Assembly (NCBI GenBank): GCA_022866645.1
Contig: JALHUQ010000455.1
Coordinates: 1-10,028, forward strand
DNA: 10,028 nt
Source of the DNA: Woeseiaceae bacterium
Lineage (GTDB): Bacteria; Pseudomonadota; Gammaproteobacteria; Steroidobacterales; Woeseiaceae
Reading direction: 5' to 3'
Position numbers and translations under genes: made by a program. Position 1 is the stretch's first letter, and each line of letters starts with the position of its first letter. Of the stretch, positions 6,852-10,028 are shown in pieces. The notes beneath the pieces were generated by a model, which worked only from the letters and a program-made list of their open reading frames with translations, searched no databases and was not told the origin of the DNA.

Positions 6852-7757
6852 ATGATGGAAACCACAGCGCTGGGTACATCGGCGACAAAAGCTCCAAAAG
6901 ACAGAAGATTGTCGATCACGACACGATCACGTGACGCTGTTTATGGCTATTCGTTCCTGATCATTGCGACGATCGCCGGCTGGCTGCTTAGCGACGAAAA
7001 ACTCGTCGACCCCACCGAGGGATTCGGCTATTGGCTGGGCATTGTCGGCGGCAGCCTCATGCTGCTGCTGGTTCTTTACCCGGCCGGCAAGAAGTCTTCG
7101 CTACTGCGGCGACTGGGCCTCATCAAGCACTGGTTCCGAATTCACATGATCTTCGGGCTCGTCGGCCCCTTGCTCATCCTGTATCACTGCAATTTCAGCG
7201 TGCATGCCGTCAACAGCATGGTAGCTCTGTACAGCATGTTGGCAGTGACGATCAGCGGTCTTGTTGGTCGATATTTTTACACGCGCATACATCGCGGCCT
7301 TTACGGGAAACGCGCCAATATCGATGGACTACGAGAGGAAATTTCGGATTCGAAGAACAACAGTCGCGGACTTGCGGTTGTCCTGCCGAAGTTTATCGGC
7401 GAATTGCACTCCGTATCAGCGAAACTTACAGGTGACAAATTTACCCGCAACATCGGCATAGGGTACAGCCTGTCCTGGATATTCAGGTACTACATGGTGC
7501 GACTTCGCTTGTACCTGATAATCAACAAAGAGCTGCGTGAGCAGGTGGCTTTCTCACAAGCATTGAAAAGCAATTCAAAAAGCCTTCGGAAGACTGCGAA
7601 TCGCTACGCAAAAAAACAGGTCGGTTTGATGCGACAGGTTGCTCAGCTTTCGGTCTATGAACGGTTTTTTTCATTGTGGCACCTGTTTCACATGCCGCTG
7701 TTTCTTCTGTTGATCGTCTCGGCAATCGCGCACGTTATCGCCGTACATATGTACTAG
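6852..7757 (+). CDS. Five-helix di-haem b-type cytochrome-like membrane protein
   Basis: The 301-residue product has membrane helices at about 31-46, 59-77, 96-113, 122-142 and 275-298. Basic flanks (residues 12-28, 80-97 and 144-155) predict the N-terminus and the large loop on the cytoplasmic side and the C-terminus in the periplasm. Helix 3 carries His98 and His112, and the last helix His280 and His294; both pairs are 14 residues apart, the spacing with which cytochrome b-type four-helix cores bind two stacked haems. The inferred ligands would be His98/His280 for a haem near the cytoplasm and His112/His294 for one near the periplasm. The 130-residue basic cytoplasmic insertion (about 143-272) between helices 4 and 5 is unusual and could dock a partner such as the Fe-S/FAD protein encoded divergently. 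AGGG at 6839-6842 is a good ribosome-binding site for ATG 6852. It follows the CcmI-like gene after 18 bases and precedes the 21-haem cytochrome. No exact family name is recognised; haem binding is inferred. Confidence 0.75.
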   Translation: MMETTALGTSATKAPKDRRLSITTRSRDAVYGYSFLIIATIAGWLLSDEKLVDPTEGFGYWLGIVGGSLMLLLVLYPAGKKSSLLRRLGLIKHWFRIHMIFGLVGPLLILYHCNFSVHAVNSMVALYSMLAVTISGLVGRYFYTRIHRGLYGKRANIDGLREEISDSKNNSRGLAVVLPKFIGELHSVSAKLTGDKFTRNIGIGYSLSWIFRYYMVRLRLYLIINKELREQVAFSQALKSNSKSLRKTANRYAKKQVGLMRQVAQLSVYERFFSLWHLFHMPLFLLLIVSAIAHVIAVHMY

Positions 7758-7774
7758 GCGAGGCGACACGGCGC

Positions 7775-9343
7775 ATGCAATTGGCAAGGGCTCTTTTACT
7801 CGGACTGATGATGATTGGATTTCTGACATCACACGACTCGGCGGCCCAGGATATTGAGTCGCTGGTCATGCCAGGCGAGCTCGTCACGGGACATGCGGAT
7901 CTTGAGAGCGAGTGTTCCTCCTGCCACAAAATGTTCGACAAAAAAGGACAGCGACAACTCTGTCTGGATTGTCATGAAGACGTGGCCGAAGACGTGGCTC
8001 AGAATCGTGGATTTCACGGCCAGCGTGTGGAAGTCCAGACTGACCAATGCGCCTCCTGTCACGACGAACACCACGGTCGGGATGCGCCCATAGTGATTCT
8101 GGACGAAGCTACCTTCGATCACCGCTTTACTGACTTTGAATTAACGGGATCGCACAAGGAGGCCGACTGTGAAGGCTGCCATGCGCCGGACCTGAAGCGT
8201 CGGGAAGCACCATCGACCTGTGTCGGCTGCCACAAGGACGATGAGCCGCATCAGGACAGAATGGGTACGGATTGCACGACGTGCCACCAGCCAACAGAAT
8301 GGCTGGAGGCCAAGTTCGACCATACGACGACGGATTACCCACTGCTCGGCAAGCACCTTGAGGCCGCGTGCCTCGATTGTCACGAAGATCGAACTTTCCC
8401 GGACCCGCCGACGACCTGTTTCGGTTGCCACGAGGAGGACGACGCGCATGACGGCCGCAGCGGCAACGATTGCGCGTTGTGTCACAACCCATCAGATTGG
8501 CACGACTCGAGTTTCGACCATTCCCGCGATACCGATTTTGACCTGTTAGGACGCCATGCCGAATTGATCTGCTCCGACTGCCATTCGGAGAACCCGTTTG
8601 AAGACGAAATGGATAAGTCCTGCGTATCCTGTCATCTCGAAGACGATGCGCATGAAATGCATCGCGGTGATCAATGCGACACCTGCCATAGCAGCAGCGT
8701 CGCCTGGGATAAGCCGATTTTCGATCACGACAGGGACACGGAGTACAAGCTTCTCGGCGGTCACAAACTCGTAGCCTGTAACGATTGCCATGTTGAACCC
8801 ATTTTCGAAGTCGAACTCACAACGACTTGCGAATCGTGTCACCTGGACGACGATGTTCACAAGCAGTCGCTGGGCACGCAGTGTGAGAATTGCCATACAG
8901 AAGTGAACTGGCAAGACCCGCTATTCTTCGATCATGATTTGTGTCCTTTTCCGTTGCTCGGCGCTCACGATGAAGCTGAATGTGAGAACTGCCACGAAAC
9001 ACAGGAATACAGAGACACCGTAACCACCTGTGTTACTTGCCACGCGGAAGACGATCCACACGGTGGCAATTTCGACGATCAGTGCGGTGCGTGCCATAAC
9101 CCCGTCGCCTGGGACATATGGACCTTTGATCACGATCTGCAGACCGACTTTCCGCTCACAGGAGCGCACGTCAACGTCGCCTGTGACGATTGCCACCGAA
9201 GCTCACTCGCGAAAATGAAATCGACGAATGGCAGTTGCGGCGACTGCCATCGCAGCAATGATGTACACGACGGAGAATTCGGCCCCGATTGCGGCCGATG
9301 TCACTCCGCGGACTCCTTTACTGAAGTGAGGTCAATACAATGA
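7775..9343 (+). CDS. Periplasmic 21-haem c-type cytochrome (seven tri-haem repeats)
   Basis: The 522-residue product starts with a Sec signal peptide (MQLARALLLGLMMIGFL then HDSAAQ, cleavage near residue 25) and then carries 21 CXXCH haem-attachment motifs, about one per 24 residues. They fall into seven units of 66-72 residues (the first less regular), each with three CXXCH and, in units 2-7, conserved extra histidines in FDH, in a (L/T)G-x-H element and in a D-x-x-H or DD-x-H element, enough to give every haem a second His ligand. Many units also have TTC before the second haem and a Trp after the third. The pattern fits the cytochrome c3/c7-like class and a stretched, haem-stacked periplasmic electron wire. 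The protein is rich in Asp and Glu. ATG 7775 is preferred because it begins the signal peptide; a longer in-frame start at 7676 would lie within the cytochrome b gene and add a polar N-terminus. A GAGG lies about 11 bases upstream. Its stop overlaps the next start. Confidence 0.95.
   Translation: MQLARALLLGLMMIGFLTSHDSAAQDIESLVMPGELVTGHADLESECSSCHKMFDKKGQRQLCLDCHEDVAEDVAQNRGFHGQRVEVQTDQCASCHDEHHGRDAPIVILDEATFDHRFTDFELTGSHKEADCEGCHAPDLKRREAPSTCVGCHKDDEPHQDRMGTDCTTCHQPTEWLEAKFDHTTTDYPLLGKHLEAACLDCHEDRTFPDPPTTCFGCHEEDDAHDGRSGNDCALCHNPSDWHDSSFDHSRDTDFDLLGRHAELICSDCHSENPFEDEMDKSCVSCHLEDDAHEMHRGDQCDTCHSSSVAWDKPIFDHDRDTEYKLLGGHKLVACNDCHVEPIFEVELTTTCESCHLDDDVHKQSLGTQCENCHTEVNWQDPLFFDHDLCPFPLLGAHDEAECENCHETQEYRDTVTTCVTCHAEDDPHGGNFDDQCGACHNPVAWDIWTFDHDLQTDFPLTGAHVNVACDDCHRSSLAKMKSTNGSCGDCHRSNDVHDGEFGPDCGRCHSADSFTEVRSIQ
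7853..9340 (+). repeat. Seven protein-level tandem repeats, each encoding three CXXCH motifs
   Basis: Unit borders set at the FDH motif are: unit 1 about 7853-8113 (irregular), unit 2 8114-8314, unit 3 8315-8512, unit 4 8513-8719, unit 5 8720-8926, unit 6 8927-9124, unit 7 9125-9340. Units 2-6 are 66-69 residues. The repeat is clear in protein but diverged in DNA, so the duplications are old and the sequence is under selection for haem ligands. Confidence 0.9.
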
Positions 9344-10028
9344 CCAACCGTATTCTGAAAACGACAAATTGCGGCCTGGTGTGCGCCACGTTAGCCATCA
9401 TTGGCCTGTTTACGACCAGCAACGTCCAGGCACAGACGACCTTTGATCACTTCAGCACAGGCTTCGTTCTGGATGGCGCGCATATCAGCGTGACCTGCGA
9501 AGGGTGCCATGTCGGTGGCACGTTCACCGGAACAATCCCGCAATGCTCCAGCTGCCACTCGCAAAGCAGTATCGTGCAAGCATCATCCAAACCGCCGACC
9601 CACGTCGCGACCAATGGTGAGTGTTCGGATTGTCATATCACTGCGGGCTGGACAGCCGCGGCCTTTATGGATCACTCCTCGATCACCGGCAGTTGTATTA
9701 GTTGTCACAATGGCGTCCAGGCTACTGGCAAGACGCCGACGCATATTTCATCCAACGATCAATGCGACGATTGCCATAATGTTACTGGTTGGCTGCCCGC
9801 CCTTTTCGATCACGCCGGCATCGTTGGCAATTGCGTCTCCTGTCACGATGGCATCACAGCCACCGGCAAGGGACCAACGCACATCCAAACCACGAACGTT
9901 TGCGAGGATTGCCACAGCACTGTGGCCTACGTACCGGCGGTTACCGTTGACCATACACAGGTTTTGGGCTCTTGCGGCTCGTGCCACGATGGCTTAACGG
10001 CAACTGGCAAGCACGCGACGCACATCAC
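9340..10028 (+). CDS. Exported multihaem c-type cytochrome with di-haem repeats (5' part, continues beyond window)
   Basis: The ATG at 9340 overlaps the previous stop (ATGA), so translation is probably coupled. The frame stays open to the window end (229 residues). Residues 1-31 form a Sec signal peptide ending VQA, giving a mature start at Gln32. Eight CXXCH motifs are present: residues 53, 69, 95, 119, 142, 165, 188 and 212. After a first module resembling the units of the preceding cytochrome (FDHFSTGFVLDGAHISVTCEGCH, residues 35-57 read in two parts), the protein settles into repeats of 46-50 residues with the plan CxxCHxG...ATGK..TH...CxxCH......DH. Each has two haems and two further histidines (TH and DH) suited as distal ligands. 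Such repeat cytochromes are often long, so many more haems may follow. Its place after the periplasmic 21-haem protein suggests it is the next carrier, perhaps at the outer membrane or outside, but no lipobox or anchor is seen in this part. Confidence 0.92.
   Translation, partial: MTNRILKTTNCGLVCATLAIIGLFTTSNVQAQTTFDHFSTGFVLDGAHISVTCEGCHVGGTFTGTIPQCSSCHSQSSIVQASSKPPTHVATNGECSDCHITAGWTAAAFMDHSSITGSCISCHNGVQATGKTPTHISSNDQCDDCHNVTGWLPALFDHAGIVGNCVSCHDGITATGKGPTHIQTTNVCEDCHSTVAYVPAVTVDHTQVLGSCGSCHDGLTATGKHATHI
9544..10028 (+). repeat. Tandem di-haem repeats in the second cytochrome
   Basis: Counting from the first Cys of each unit, repeats run 9544-9693 (50 residues, degenerate, without the ATGK element), 9694-9831 (46 residues), 9832-9972 (47 residues) and 9973 to the window end (partial). 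The last three share CHNG or CHDG, ATGK and THI. The array continues outside the window. Confidence 0.85.

Noticed and set aside
7676..7774. In-frame upstream extension of the 21-haem cytochrome from an ATG at 7676
   Set aside because: It lies wholly within the cytochrome b gene up to its stop and would place 33 polar residues ahead of a clear signal peptide; ATG 7775 is the sensible start.
9544..10028. Evenly spaced repeats at the right edge considered as a CRISPR or satellite array
   Set aside because: The spacing is a multiple of three, similarity is at protein level around CXXCH motifs, and an open frame runs through; these are coding repeats.

Overview
The window looks like chromosome of a moderately GC-rich Gram-negative bacterium, most probably a (marine or sediment type) gammaproteobacterium. 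Supporting this are Sec signal peptides on several exported proteins, a periplasmic cyclophilin, a CcmI-type cytochrome c maturation protein, a DmdC/FadE-like acyl-CoA dehydrogenase and a proton-dependent peptide transporter. The taxonomic call is inference only. No rRNA, tRNA, CRISPR array, transposase or integrase is seen, and all genes have similar codon use. Coding density is high; the only gaps over 100 bases are two divergent promoter regions (about 1946-2095 and 5830-6002).

Left part (1-4475), ordinary metabolism. The window opens inside the 3' end of a retinol-saturase/phytoene-desaturase-like FAD oxidoreductase (+), which converges with an acyl-CoA dehydrogenase gene (-). Across a 150-base divergent region a two-gene unit runs to the right: a POT/PTR2-family peptide transporter, then, one base after its stop, an exported cyclophilin-type peptidyl-prolyl isomerase.

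Right part (4492-10028), a redox module. On the minus strand is a membrane-anchored protein that joins a ferredoxin-like dicluster domain to a thioredoxin-reductase-fold FAD/NAD(P) module. Divergent from it, in a tight operon, are a short CcmI-like protein (haem-protein assembly), a five-helix di-haem b-type membrane protein with two pairs of histidines each 14 residues apart, a periplasmic c-type cytochrome with 21 CXXCH motifs arranged as seven tri-haem units, and, overlapping it by four bases, a second exported multihaem cytochrome with at least eight CXXCH motifs in 46-50-residue di-haem repeats, running off the right edge.

Read together, the right-hand genes form a plausible electron path: cytoplasmic NAD(P)H/ferredoxin, FAD/Fe-S protein at the inner membrane, di-haem cytochrome b across the membrane, a 21-haem periplasmic wire, then a second multihaem cytochrome that may sit at or beyond the outer membrane. 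The direction of flow (extracellular reduction or uptake of electrons such as from Fe(II)) cannot be told from sequence. The most unusual details are that the oxidoreductase appears circularly permuted (its usual C-terminal FAD-contact segment lies before the first Rossmann fold) and that one cysteine of its second Fe-S motif is a histidine.
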